The notes beneath the pieces were generated by a model. It searched no databases. It was not told the DNA's origin and saw only the letters and a program-made list of their open reading frames with translations. Source: a bacterium (GTDB taxonomy: Bacteria > Actinomycetota > Acidimicrobiia > Spongiisociales > JAENVV01). From it: a DNA stretch of 32,618 bases. Below, piece after piece: positions 24,033 to 30,096 of the stretch. Every line of letters starts with the position of its first letter. Position 1 is the stretch's first letter. The position numbers were made by a program, and so were the translations under genes. The stretch covers positions 1 through 32,618 of the forward strand of contig JAHEFX010000015.1 of NCBI GenBank assembly GCA_024639975.1, read 5' to 3'.

Positions 24033-24884
24033 TCCGACGCTGTTGCCCCACTCGGTCCATGAGCCGTCGTAGTTGCGGACCGTCGGGTAGCCGAGCAGGT
24101 AGGTGAGGACGAACCACGTGTGGCTCGACCGCTCGCCGATCCGGCAGTAGGCGATGACTTCTTCGTCCCTTGAGAGACCGAGTTCGTCCTCATAGATCGC
24201 GGCGAGGTCGTCACGGGACCTGAACGTGCCGTCGTCGTTGGCTGCGGCCTTCCAGGGCTTGCTGACCGCACCCGGGATGTGGCCACCACGCAGCACACCT
24301 TCCTGGGGGTAGTCCGGCATGTGGAGGCGCTCGCCGGAGAACTCCTCGGGCGACCGCACATCGACCAGTTGCCCACCTGCCGTCGAGAAGTCACGCACTT
24401 CGTCGCGGAACGCCCTGATCCGGCCGTCCTCCCGCCCATGGGGGACGTCGTACTCGGCCTCGAACACCTCGGGAGCATCGGTCGTGAGAGGTCTGCCCTC
24501 CTCGACCCACTTCGCCCGGCCGCCGTTCATCAGCTTCGTGTTGGTGTGGCCGAACAACTCGAACACCCAAAGGGCATAGGCGGCCCACCAGTTGTGGTTG
24601 TCGCCGTAGAAGACAACGGTGGTCTCGGGGGTGATGCCCTTCGAGCTGCAGAGCGAGGCGAACTCCTCGGGCGAGAGGTAGTCGCGGATCACCGTGTCAT
24701 TCAGGTCGGTGTGCCAATCGAGCTTCACGGCACCAGGGATGTGGCCGGTGTGATAGAGCAGCACGTCCTCGTCGGACTCGGCGATGACGACATTCGGGTC
24801 GTCCGCGTGGTCGGCGACCCATTGGGTCGTGACGAGCTTCTCGGGGTGGGCGTACTCGGCGATTGTGGGGTCGGTGTCGGTCAC
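24012..24884 (-). CDS. Thiosulfate sulfurtransferase (two-domain rhodanese)
   Basis: This 290-aa protein has two tandem rhodanese domains. The second carries the active-site loop in [13 protein letters not shown]; the CRxGxR[ST] form is typical of thiosulfate sulfurtransferases, not mercaptopyruvate enzymes (CGSGVT). The enzyme moves sulfane sulfur from thiosulfate to acceptors such as cyanide, thioredoxin or thiols. I chose GTG 24884 over GTG 24890 because GAAGGA directly abuts 24890 but is correctly spaced (6 nt) from 24884. The sufE gene lies upstream on the same strand. A TACGCT box (24905-24910) in the gap could add an internal promoter. Confidence 0.93.
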   Translation of the reverse strand: MTDTDPTIAEYAHPEKLVTTQWVADHADDPNVVIAESDEDVLLYHTGHIPGAVKLDWHTDLNDTVIRDYLSPEEFASLCSSKGITPETTVVFYGDNHNWWAAYALWVFELFGHTNTKLMNGGRAKWVEEGRPLTTDAPEVFEAEYDVPHGREDGRIRAFRDEVRDFSTAGGQLVDVRSPEEFSGERLHMPDYPQEGVLRGGHIPGAVSKPWKAAANDDGTFRSRDDLAAIYEDELGLSRDEEVIAYCRIGERSSHTWFVLTYLLGYPTVRNYDGSWTEWGNSVGLPIEKA

Positions 24885-24904
24885 GGTCACTCCTTCGGGT
24901 GCGG

Positions 24905-24910
24905 AGCGTA
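24905..24910 (-). promoter_or_regulatory. -10-like box TACGCT for sulfurtransferase gene
   Basis: TACGCT lies 20 nt before GTG 24884, leaving a short leader with a GAAGGA ribosome binding site. A 12-bp palindrome (CGCCGGCCGGCG, 24912-24923) lies just upstream of it. Confidence 0.4.
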
Positions 24911-24939
24911 CCGCCGGCCGGCGACGGGCTCGGGCCCCG

Positions 24940-25362
24940 TCACCCGGCGGTGAGCTCCGTCACCTGGCGTTTCATTCTGCGCACGATCGCCCCCATGCCG
25001 TTGAGTCGCTGGGGCGTCACGACATCCTCGAGGCCGATGCCCAGGTAGAAGTCGTCCGGGACGGCAAGGATCGCTTCCGGCGACTCGCCGTCGAGGCCCT
25101 CATGGAGTATCCCGGCATACCCCCGGACCGTCGGCGACTCGGGCGGGCTCTCGAAGTAGATCCGGACGCCGCCGTCGGCATCCAGCTCGGTGTGCAGGAA
25201 GAACGGTGTCTGGCACTCGTGGACCTGCTCCAGGTCCCCCGGGTCGATCGAATCGGGCAACGCCGGCACTCGTCGCGAGTAGTCCAGGAGGGCCTGGATC
25301 CTGAGTTCCTTGGGGGCCGAGGCGAACAGGTCGACGAGGCGCTGAAGGCGTTCGGGCAGCAT
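24940..25362 (-). CDS. sufE: SufE-like sulfur acceptor protein
   Basis: This 140-aa protein fits the SufE family, which accepts persulfide sulfur from the desulfurase SufS and passes it to the SufBCD scaffold. The active cysteine is C50 in VHECQTPFF, at the position of E. coli SufE C51. The C-terminal LTPQRLNGM-like segment (here [18 protein letters not shown]) is also a family hallmark. ATG 25362 is preceded by TACGCT at 7 nt. It is followed by a thiosulfate sulfurtransferase gene, a pairing often seen in Actinomycetota. No SufBCD genes are in the window. Confidence 0.93.
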   Translation of the reverse strand: MLPERLQRLVDLFASAPKELRIQALLDYSRRVPALPDSIDPGDLEQVHECQTPFFLHTELDADGGVRIYFESPPESPTVRGYAGILHEGLDGESPEAILAVPDDFYLGIGLEDVVTPQRLNGMGAIVRRMKRQVTELTAG

Positions 25363-25369
25363 CGGTGGG

Positions 25370-25375
25370 AGCGTA
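25370..25375 (-). promoter_or_regulatory. -10-like box TACGCT for leaderless sufE
   Basis: TACGCT lies 7 nt before ATG 25362 in the 71-bp space shared with the divergent SDR gene. Confidence 0.6.
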
Positions 25376-25398
25376 GGCGGGGCCGATCGCCAAAGCGC

Positions 25399-25404
25399 TA
25401 GCGT
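25399..25404 (+). promoter_or_regulatory. -10-like box TAGCGT for SDR gene
   Basis: TAGCGT lies about 29 nt before ATG 25434, which has a good ribosome binding site (GAAAGGA) 6 nt upstream. This gene has a conventional leader although its divergent partner appears leaderless. Confidence 0.5.
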
Positions 25405-25433
25405 CGCGGCCCGAACCCGAGAAAGGACCAGGC

Positions 25434-26192
25434 ATGCACCTCACTGGAGCTTCAGCCATCGTCACCGGAGGTGCGTCAGGCCTCGGTGGAGCCACCGCTC
25501 GTCGGCTCGCCGCCGACGGGGCCCACGTCGTCGTCGTCGACCTCAACGAGGAGAAGGGCGAGGCCATGGCGGCCGAGCTCAACGGTGCATTCGTGCAGGC
25601 CGATGTACGTGACGAGGACCAGGTCCGCACCGCCGTGGAGGCGGCGGTCGAGATGGGACCACTCCGAGCGCTCGTCAACTGCGCCGGGGTCGGCAACCCG
25701 GGCCGAACGCTCAACCGGGACGGCGAGCCACTCTCGCTCGAATTCTGGGACTTCGTCGTCGGGATCAACCTCACGGGCACGTTCAACTGCATTCGGCTTG
25801 CCGCCGCTGCCATGGCGGACAACGAACCGGACGACGGCGACCGCGGTGCCATCGTGAACACGGCGTCCGTCGCCGCCTACGACGGCCAGATCGGCCAAGC
25901 CGCCTACGCCGCCTCGAAGGGCGGCATCGTCGGCATGACGCTGCCCATTGCCCGAGACCTCTCGGCGATCAACGTGCGCGTCAACACCATCGCCCCGGGG
26001 ATCATCGACACCCCACTGCTCGCCGGCCTACCCGAGCCGGCCAGGGAGTCGCTGGCCACCCAGGTCCTCCACCCCAAGCGCCTCGGCCAACCCGAGGAGT
26101 ACGCCGAACTGGCCCACCTGCTCATCACCCACGGCTACATGAACGCAGAGTCGATCCGGATGGACGGCGGCATCCGGATGGCACCGAAGTAG
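25434..26192 (+). CDS. SDR oxidoreductase, 3-hydroxyacyl-CoA dehydrogenase type 2-like
   Basis: This 252-aa short-chain dehydrogenase/reductase has the nucleotide-binding TGGASGLG (residues 11-18), D at the end of strand 2 (VVVVDL, favouring NAD), NCAG, and the Ser-Tyr-Lys catalytic set in NTASVAAYDGQIGQAAYAASKGG-type sequence. The overall pattern, including GEPLSLEFWDFVVGINLTGTFN, resembles HSD17B10-type 3-hydroxyacyl-CoA dehydrogenases that oxidise straight and 2-methyl-branched 3-hydroxyacyl-CoAs. That would fit with the racemase and acyl-CoA synthetase at 20405-23400, but it is divergent from sufE and not in their operon. Confidence 0.92.
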   Translation: MHLTGASAIVTGGASGLGGATARRLAADGAHVVVVDLNEEKGEAMAAELNGAFVQADVRDEDQVRTAVEAAVEMGPLRALVNCAGVGNPGRTLNRDGEPLSLEFWDFVVGINLTGTFNCIRLAAAAMADNEPDDGDRGAIVNTASVAAYDGQIGQAAYAASKGGIVGMTLPIARDLSAINVRVNTIAPGIIDTPLLAGLPEPARESLATQVLHPKRLGQPEEYAELAHLLITHGYMNAESIRMDGGIRMAPK

Positions 26193-26237
26193 GCCACCTC
26201 GGATGCGGGGACTTCAGCCCATCAGATCGGAGTGGCC

Positions 26238-26435
26238 ATGAAGACCACGGGACAACGACTCAGTGAGCAGCAGCGGGCAGCCCAGCAGATGTTGGACTGG
26301 TGGGGCGAGCTGCTCCCCGCCCTGGGCGAGCTGGAGGCTCGGGTCAACCAGCTCGATCCCGACCTCCCCGAGCTCAAGCGACTCCGGGCGCTACTCGCCA
26401 GGGCATCCACCGATGTGGCTACCTCGAACGAGTAG
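26238..26435 (+). CDS. 65-aa helical protein of unknown function
   Basis: This 65-residue protein is almost wholly predicted helix. A Gln/Arg-rich amphipathic N-terminus (SEQQRAAQQMLDWW) is followed by leucine-spaced heptads (ELEARVNQLDPDLPELKRLRALLARA) that could form a short coiled coil. GGAG lies 5 nt before ATG 26238; a GTG two codons earlier is too close to that site. It follows the SDR gene by 45 nt. I do not recognise a family. Confidence 0.6.
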   Translation: MKTTGQRLSEQQRAAQQMLDWWGELLPALGELEARVNQLDPDLPELKRLRALLARASTDVATSNE

Positions 26436-26463
26436 ACAGGTCGGGATTACCGGGGCAACAGCC

Positions 26464-26477
26464 GGCCGGGCCCGGCC
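26464..26477. terminator. GC palindrome between convergent genes
   Basis: GGCCGGGCCCGGCC is a perfect 14-bp palindrome between the convergent stops at 26435 and 26478. It could form only a short stem (5 bp, 4-nt loop), so it is at best a weak bidirectional terminator. Confidence 0.3.
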
Positions 26478-26882
26478 CTAGAGGCTGATCACCTGGTCGG
26501 GCATGTTCCCCGACAATGCGGTGTAGAGGTCGGGGAAGCACCCGACGGTTGCGCCGTTGACCATGTCCTTCGGCGCGCACTCGGCCGCTTCGCTGCGCCC
26601 CTGGCCCGTGGCGGGGTCACACCAACGCGGCGCTCCCTCGGCGAGGTTTCGCTCGAGGGCGCAGTTGTCACAGGCCATGATGAGCATGCCGGTCTCCGCC
26701 GACAGGGCCGCGAGTCGCTCTCCGATCGGGTCGCCCTTGCGTAGGGCGAAGACGTTGTCGTCGAAGAAGAAGATGCCGACCACCTCGACGCCGTGTGTTC
26801 CGGCCTCCAGTTGGGGCAGGATCATCTGCGCGACCTTGTACGAAGCGGCCCGAGGGGTGTTGAGGACGTAGGCGACCTTCAT
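26478..26882 (-). CDS. Cysteine-rich DsrE-family protein (SaoD-like)
   Basis: This 134-aa protein has the DsrE/F-like alpha-beta pattern: KVAYVLNTP start, HGVEVVGIFFFDDNVFAL, GDPIGERLAAL, LIMACDNCAL and a late GATVGCFPDLYTALSG. It has five cysteines (C71, C74, C88, C102, C115), of which C71-X2-C74 and C115 lie in the positions that carry sulfur in DsrE relatives. From memory it resembles a DsrE-related family named SaoD, tied to a proposed selenium-assisted organometal system; I cannot confirm that here. I chose ATG 26882 because GGAG lies 7 nt upstream and the conserved fold begins at once. It is divergent from murI, and no other clear member of that system is adjacent. Confidence 0.85.
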   Translation of the reverse strand: MKVAYVLNTPRAASYKVAQMILPQLEAGTHGVEVVGIFFFDDNVFALRKGDPIGERLAALSAETGMLIMACDNCALERNLAEGAPRWCDPATGQGRSEAAECAPKDMVNGATVGCFPDLYTALSGNMPDQVISL

Positions 26883-26894
26883 GGGTTGGGCTCC

Positions 26895-26932
26895 GGTGGT
26901 CGGACGGTCACCGCACCCTGCGGGTGGTCGGA
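26895..26932. repeat. Direct repeat in divergent saoD-like/murI promoter region
   Basis: GGTGGTCGGA occurs at 26895-26904 and 26923-26932, 28 bp start to start, in the 88-bp space between the divergent genes. The spacing is near 2.7 helical turns. It may be a regulator site or chance. Confidence 0.4.
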
Positions 26933-26958
26933 TCCCCACCAGTGAGGGTGGCGGCCCT

Positions 26959-26964
26959 TACCCT
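26959..26964 (+). promoter_or_regulatory. -10-like box TACCCT for leaderless murI
   Basis: TACCCT lies exactly 6 nt before ATG 26971, the same hexamer and spacing as at the S9 peptidase gene. Confidence 0.65.
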
Positions 26965-26970
26965 GCGGCC

Positions 26971-27750
26971 ATGATCGGGGTCTTCGACTCGGGATTGGGC
27001 GGGCTCGGCATCGTCTCTGCGTTGAGGGACCTGGCTCCTGCGGCCGACATCGTGGTCCTTGCCGACCAGGCGAGGGCGCCCTACGGCGATCGACCCGTCG
27101 AAGAGGTTCGGCGCCTCGCCCATCGGGCCGCCGACGAGCTCATCGATCGGGGATGCACGACCATCGTGGTCGCCTGCAACACGGCATCGACCGCCGCCCT
27201 CTCCTCGCTCCGCGACGCCCGGCCCGATGTCGCATTCGTCGGCATGGAGCCTGCCGTGAAGCCCGCGGCCTCCCACACCGACAGCGGCGTCATAGCCGTA
27301 CTAGGGACGACAGGCACGATCGAAGGCGGTCTCCTGGCATCGATGATCGAGCGATTCGGTATGGGGCGGACGGTGAAGGGAGTGGCGCTCCCGGGTCTCG
27401 TCGAGATGATCGAGGATGGCTTGGCACATGCTCCCGCCGTCGAGCGGTTCCTGGAACGCGAGCTCGCCGGGGCCATCGCGGAGGGCGCCGACACCTATGT
27501 CCTGGCTTGCACCCACTACGGATTCGCCCGTGACGCCATCGAGACGGTCACCGGGTCCGGGACGACGGTGATCGACCCGGCCGAGCCGGTCGCCCGCCAA
27601 GCCCTGAGGGTGTCCGGGGGCAATCAGGGGTCCGGGGCGACGATCGTGCTGACGACGGCCGATCCCGTCAGGATGAGGCGACAGGTCCGGCTCATACTCG
27701 GGTGGGACCTGCCGGTGGGGCGGGTCGAGACGAGGACCACGACGGGCTGA
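26971..27750 (+). CDS. murI: Glutamate racemase MurI
   Basis: This 259-aa enzyme makes D-glutamate for peptidoglycan. FDSGLGG gives the catalytic aspartate-serine region, and the two catalytic cysteines are C69 (VVACNTAS) and C180 (LACTHYGF). The APYGDR motif is also present. ATG 26971 gives the canonical MIGVFDSGLGG start and lies 6 nt after TACCCT. Its TGA stop lies within one arm of a hairpin shared with the convergent cytochrome gene. The nearby DUF368 transporter also serves cell wall synthesis. Confidence 0.97.
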   Translation: MIGVFDSGLGGLGIVSALRDLAPAADIVVLADQARAPYGDRPVEEVRRLAHRAADELIDRGCTTIVVACNTASTAALSSLRDARPDVAFVGMEPAVKPAASHTDSGVIAVLGTTGTIEGGLLASMIERFGMGRTVKGVALPGLVEMIEDGLAHAPAVERFLERELAGAIAEGADTYVLACTHYGFARDAIETVTGSGTTVIDPAEPVARQALRVSGGNQGSGATIVLTTADPVRMRRQVRLILGWDLPVGRVETRTTTG

Positions 27751-27765
27751 CCCCGCCGGGTCAGC
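27746..27765. terminator. Bidirectional hairpin containing both stop codons
   Basis: GCTGACCC (27746-27753) and GGGTCAGC (27758-27765) form a perfect 8-bp stem with a 4-nt loop. The left arm contains the murI TGA and the right arm the cytochrome gene's TGA on the other strand. No U-tract follows on either side. Confidence 0.5.
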
Positions 27766-28069
27766 GGCCCTGTTGCTCCATCACGTAGTCGACCACGAGG
27801 TCGATCTGCTCCGGCGTGAGCGTGCCACCGAACGACGGCATCCGCGACCGACCGTTCGTGACCGTGTCCACGAGGTACTGCCTCGGTTCGTCGGATGCCG
27901 GGGACCCCGCTCCTATTCCCGGGGTCGTGCCGATCCCGGAGAGATCGCCGCCGTGACAGCGGGCACAGGTGATCGGATAGATCTCCTCGCCGGTCGCCCC
28001 CTCGGGGATCTCGGGGCCGCACGCGGCGAGGAAGATGGCCAGGCCGAGCAGCGCAGTCAGTCGTCGCAC
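27761..28069 (-). CDS. Small c-type cytochrome lipoprotein
   Basis: From GTG 28069 this encodes 102 residues with a short Arg-start signal peptide and a perfect lipobox LAAC (C17), so it should be lipid-anchored outside the membrane. CARCH (C35, C38, H39) binds haem, and M77 in SRMPSFGG is the likely sixth ligand. The C-terminus (LTPEQIDLVVDYVMEQQ) is the usual last helix of class I cytochromes c. A longer reading to ATG 28114 adds a Cys-rich stretch before the signal peptide; TACCGT 8 nt before GTG 28069 supports the shorter form. The partner oxidase or dehydrogenase is not visible. Confidence 0.9.
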   Translation of the reverse strand: MRRLTALLGLAIFLAACGPEIPEGATGEEIYPITCARCHGGDLSGIGTTPGIGAGSPASDEPRQYLVDTVTNGRSRMPSFGGTLTPEQIDLVVDYVMEQQGR

Positions 28070-28077
28070 GAGCGGGA

Positions 28078-28083
28078 ACGGTA
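28078..28083 (-). promoter_or_regulatory. -10-like box TACCGT for leaderless cytochrome gene
   Basis: TACCGT lies 8 nt before GTG 28069 in the 64-bp space shared with the divergent DUF368 gene. Confidence 0.5.
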
Positions 28084-28118
28084 GGCCACCACGGCAACAA
28101 CACGATCCGGACACCGCC

Positions 28119-28124
28119 TACGCT
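28119..28124 (+). promoter_or_regulatory. -10-like box TACGCT for leaderless DUF368 gene
   Basis: TACGCT lies 9 nt before ATG 28134, slightly longer than the usual 6-7 nt. Confidence 0.5.
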
Positions 28125-28133
28125 GCCGGGCCG

Positions 28134-29018
28134 ATGCCTCCCTCCACACGCCGCGCCGCACTCACCGGACTCGCCATGGGCACTGCCGATCTCGTGCCCG
28201 GGGTGTCCGGTGGCACGATCGCCCTGGTCGCGGGCATCTACGACGAACTGATCGAGGGCATCGCCTCGGTCGACGGCCAGGCGGTCAGGCTCCTGTTCGG
28301 GGGCCGATTCCGTGAGTTCGCCGAGCACATCCACCTCCGCTTCCTCGCTCCGCTCCTCGCCGGCATCGCCGCCGCCGTACTGCTCCTTGCCGGCGTCCTG
28401 CACGACTGGCTCGAGGTCCCGGAATCGCGCGCCATGCTCTTCTCCTTCTTCATGGGCCTCGTCGTGGCCTCGATCGTCGCGGTCGGCTCACACGTCGACT
28501 GGGGGACGAGCAGGTGGGTCTCCGCTGCCGTCGGGGCCGGGGTCGGACTCGTCGTGGCTCTCGCCACGCCGGCCCAAACCCCCGAAACGGCCTTGTGGGG
28601 CCTACTCGGCGGGGGCCTCGCCATCTCGGCGATGATCCTGCCGGGGATCTCCGGGTCGTTCATCCTGCTCCTCGTCGGTCAGTACGACCGGGCGATCGAG
28701 GCCGTGGCCGAATTCGACTTCGCCACGATCGGCCTGTTCGCAGCCGGCGCCATCGTCGGGCTCTTCCTCATGGTCCGGGTCCTGCGCTGGGCGCTCCGGG
28801 AGTACCACGGCATCACCCTGGCGGGCCTGGTCGGCCTGATGGCGGGGACACTCCCCCGCCTCTGGCCCTGGAGCGAGTGCCCCGACTGCGCCGATCCCGG
28901 CTGGTACGTGCCCGAGATCGGTGTCGCCGGCGTGGGCCTGGCTCTCGCCGTCGCCGGCGCGTTGGTGGTCGGGGCCCTGGAGTGGCTCGGCCGCTCGTCG
29001 GCCGAGCCCACCGAATAG
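28134..29018 (+). CDS. DUF368 polyprenyl-phosphate transporter (PopT-like)
   Basis: This 294-aa membrane protein has about eight predicted helices and two similar motifs, GTADLVPGVSGGTIAL near residue 20 and ISAMILPGISGSFILLLVGQY near residue 170, which form the inverted repeat typical of DUF368. Members of this family (PopT) recycle undecaprenyl phosphate across the cytoplasmic membrane for cell wall synthesis. The neighbouring murI fits that role. Unusually, ECPDC lies in a loop before the last helix. The TAG stop overlaps the -10-like box of gpsA. Confidence 0.9.
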   Translation: MPPSTRRAALTGLAMGTADLVPGVSGGTIALVAGIYDELIEGIASVDGQAVRLLFGGRFREFAEHIHLRFLAPLLAGIAAAVLLLAGVLHDWLEVPESRAMLFSFFMGLVVASIVAVGSHVDWGTSRWVSAAVGAGVGLVVALATPAQTPETALWGLLGGGLAISAMILPGISGSFILLLVGQYDRAIEAVAEFDFATIGLFAAGAIVGLFLMVRVLRWALREYHGITLAGLVGLMAGTLPRLWPWSECPDCADPGWYVPEIGVAGVGLALAVAGALVVGALEWLGRSSAEPTE

Positions 29019-29021
29019 GGT
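29016..29021 (+). promoter_or_regulatory. -10-like box TAGGGT for leaderless gpsA
   Basis: TAGGGT lies 7 nt before ATG 29029. Its first three bases are the stop codon of the DUF368 gene, the same trick as at tag/plsB. Confidence 0.6.
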
Positions 29022-29028
29022 CCGCTCC

Positions 29029-30030
29029 ATGCGGGTCTCCATCATCGGTGCCGGTTCCTGGGGTACCACCATGGCGTCGCTCGTCGCCGAGAACGCCGAC
29101 GTCACCCTGTGGGCGCGACGCGAGGAGCTGGCTGCCGCGCTGCGGTCCGGAGGCAATCCCGACTACCTCCCGGGCCTGGAGCTGCCCCCGATCGACGCAA
29201 CCAGCGACCTCGAGGCGGCCCTGAGCGGGGCCGACGCGATCCTCGTCGCCGTGCCGTCGCACGGATTCCGGACCGTCCTCGAAGGGGCGGCGAGCCACAT
29301 CCCCGCCTCGACCCCCGTCCTGTCGCTCACCAAGGGCATCGAGCGCGGCAGTCACCTGCGCATGACCGAGGTCGTCGCCGACGTCCTCGCGGGTCACGAC
29401 CGCTCACGCGTCGGCGTCCTTTCCGGGCCGAACCTCGCCCGGGAGATCGTTGCCGGCGAACCGGCCGCCACGGTCATCGCCATCGCCGATCCCGATGCCG
29501 CCGGACTGCTCCAAACTGCCGTCATGACGCCTCGTTTCCGGGTCTACACGAACCCTGATGTGGTCGGCGCCGAACTGGCCGGCGCCATGAAGAACGTGAT
29601 GGCGATCGCCGTCGGCATCATCCAAGGCCTCGGGTTCGGCTTGAACACCGTCGCCACGACGATCACCCGGGCCCTCGCCGAGATCACCCGACTGGGTATC
29701 GCCATGGGCGGCGACCAGCTCACGTTCGGCGGGCTCGCCGGCGTCGGCGACCTGATGGCCACCTGCATGTCCGAGCTCTCCCGCAACCACCAGGTCGGCC
29801 ACCAGCTCGGGCAGGGGCGCTCACTCGACGACATCGTCGACGAGATGCGGATGGTCGCCGAGGGCGTCAAGACCACGACGCCGGTGCTCGAGATGGCCGC
29901 AACGAAGGGCATCGAGCTCCCGATCGCTTCCGAGGTCGGCCGAGTGCTGGCAGGCGGGGCGCCCGAGGAGAGCGTTGCGCGGCTCATGGGCAGGGGGCCG
30001 AAGGCCGAGGGCTACGGCCTGCCGACCTGA
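29029..30030 (+). CDS. gpsA: NAD(P)H-dependent glycerol-3-phosphate dehydrogenase GpsA
   Basis: This 333-aa enzyme reduces dihydroxyacetone phosphate to sn-glycerol-3-phosphate for phospholipid synthesis. The N-terminal Rossmann motif GAGSWGTT, the substrate-domain SGPNLAREI and GAMKNVMAIAVGI (catalytic lysine), and FGGLAGVGDLMATC are all present. The length is normal. The start is ATG 29029, 10 nt after the DUF368 stop. Its product is the substrate of PlsB encoded at 4086. A hairpin follows the gene. Confidence 0.97.
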   Translation: MRVSIIGAGSWGTTMASLVAENADVTLWARREELAAALRSGGNPDYLPGLELPPIDATSDLEAALSGADAILVAVPSHGFRTVLEGAASHIPASTPVLSLTKGIERGSHLRMTEVVADVLAGHDRSRVGVLSGPNLAREIVAGEPAATVIAIADPDAAGLLQTAVMTPRFRVYTNPDVVGAELAGAMKNVMAIAVGIIQGLGFGLNTVATTITRALAEITRLGIAMGGDQLTFGGLAGVGDLMATCMSELSRNHQVGHQLGQGRSLDDIVDEMRMVAEGVKTTTPVLEMAATKGIELPIASEVGRVLAGGAPEESVARLMGRGPKAEGYGLPT

Positions 30031-30034
30031 TCGA

Positions 30035-30051
30035 GGGGACGAACCGTCCCC
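30035..30051 (+). terminator. Hairpin after gpsA
   Basis: GGGGACG and CGTCCCC form a 7-bp stem with a 3-nt loop, 5 nt past the gpsA stop, followed by a short pyrimidine run. It separates gpsA from the next promoter. Confidence 0.45.
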
Positions 30052-30060
30052 CCATCTTCC

Positions 30061-30066
30061 TAGATT
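30061..30066 (+). promoter_or_regulatory. -10-like box TAGATT for GNAT/acyl-CoA synthetase gene
   Basis: TAGATT lies 30 nt before ATG 30097, giving a leader of roughly 25 nt that contains a GAGG motif. The hexamer equals that of plsB. Confidence 0.5.
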
Positions 30067-30096
30067 CGGTCGTGCAGCGACATCGAGGTTCCACCA

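Noticed and set aside
28070-28114. N-terminal extension of the cytochrome c to ATG 28114
   Set aside because: It would put a Cys-rich segment before the signal peptide and would include the TACCGT box; GTG 28069 gives a normal lipoprotein start.
30072-30096. GTG at 30072 as the start of the GNAT/acyl-CoA synthetase gene
   Set aside because: It is out of frame with the coding sequence; ATG 30097 is the first in-frame start after the promoter.
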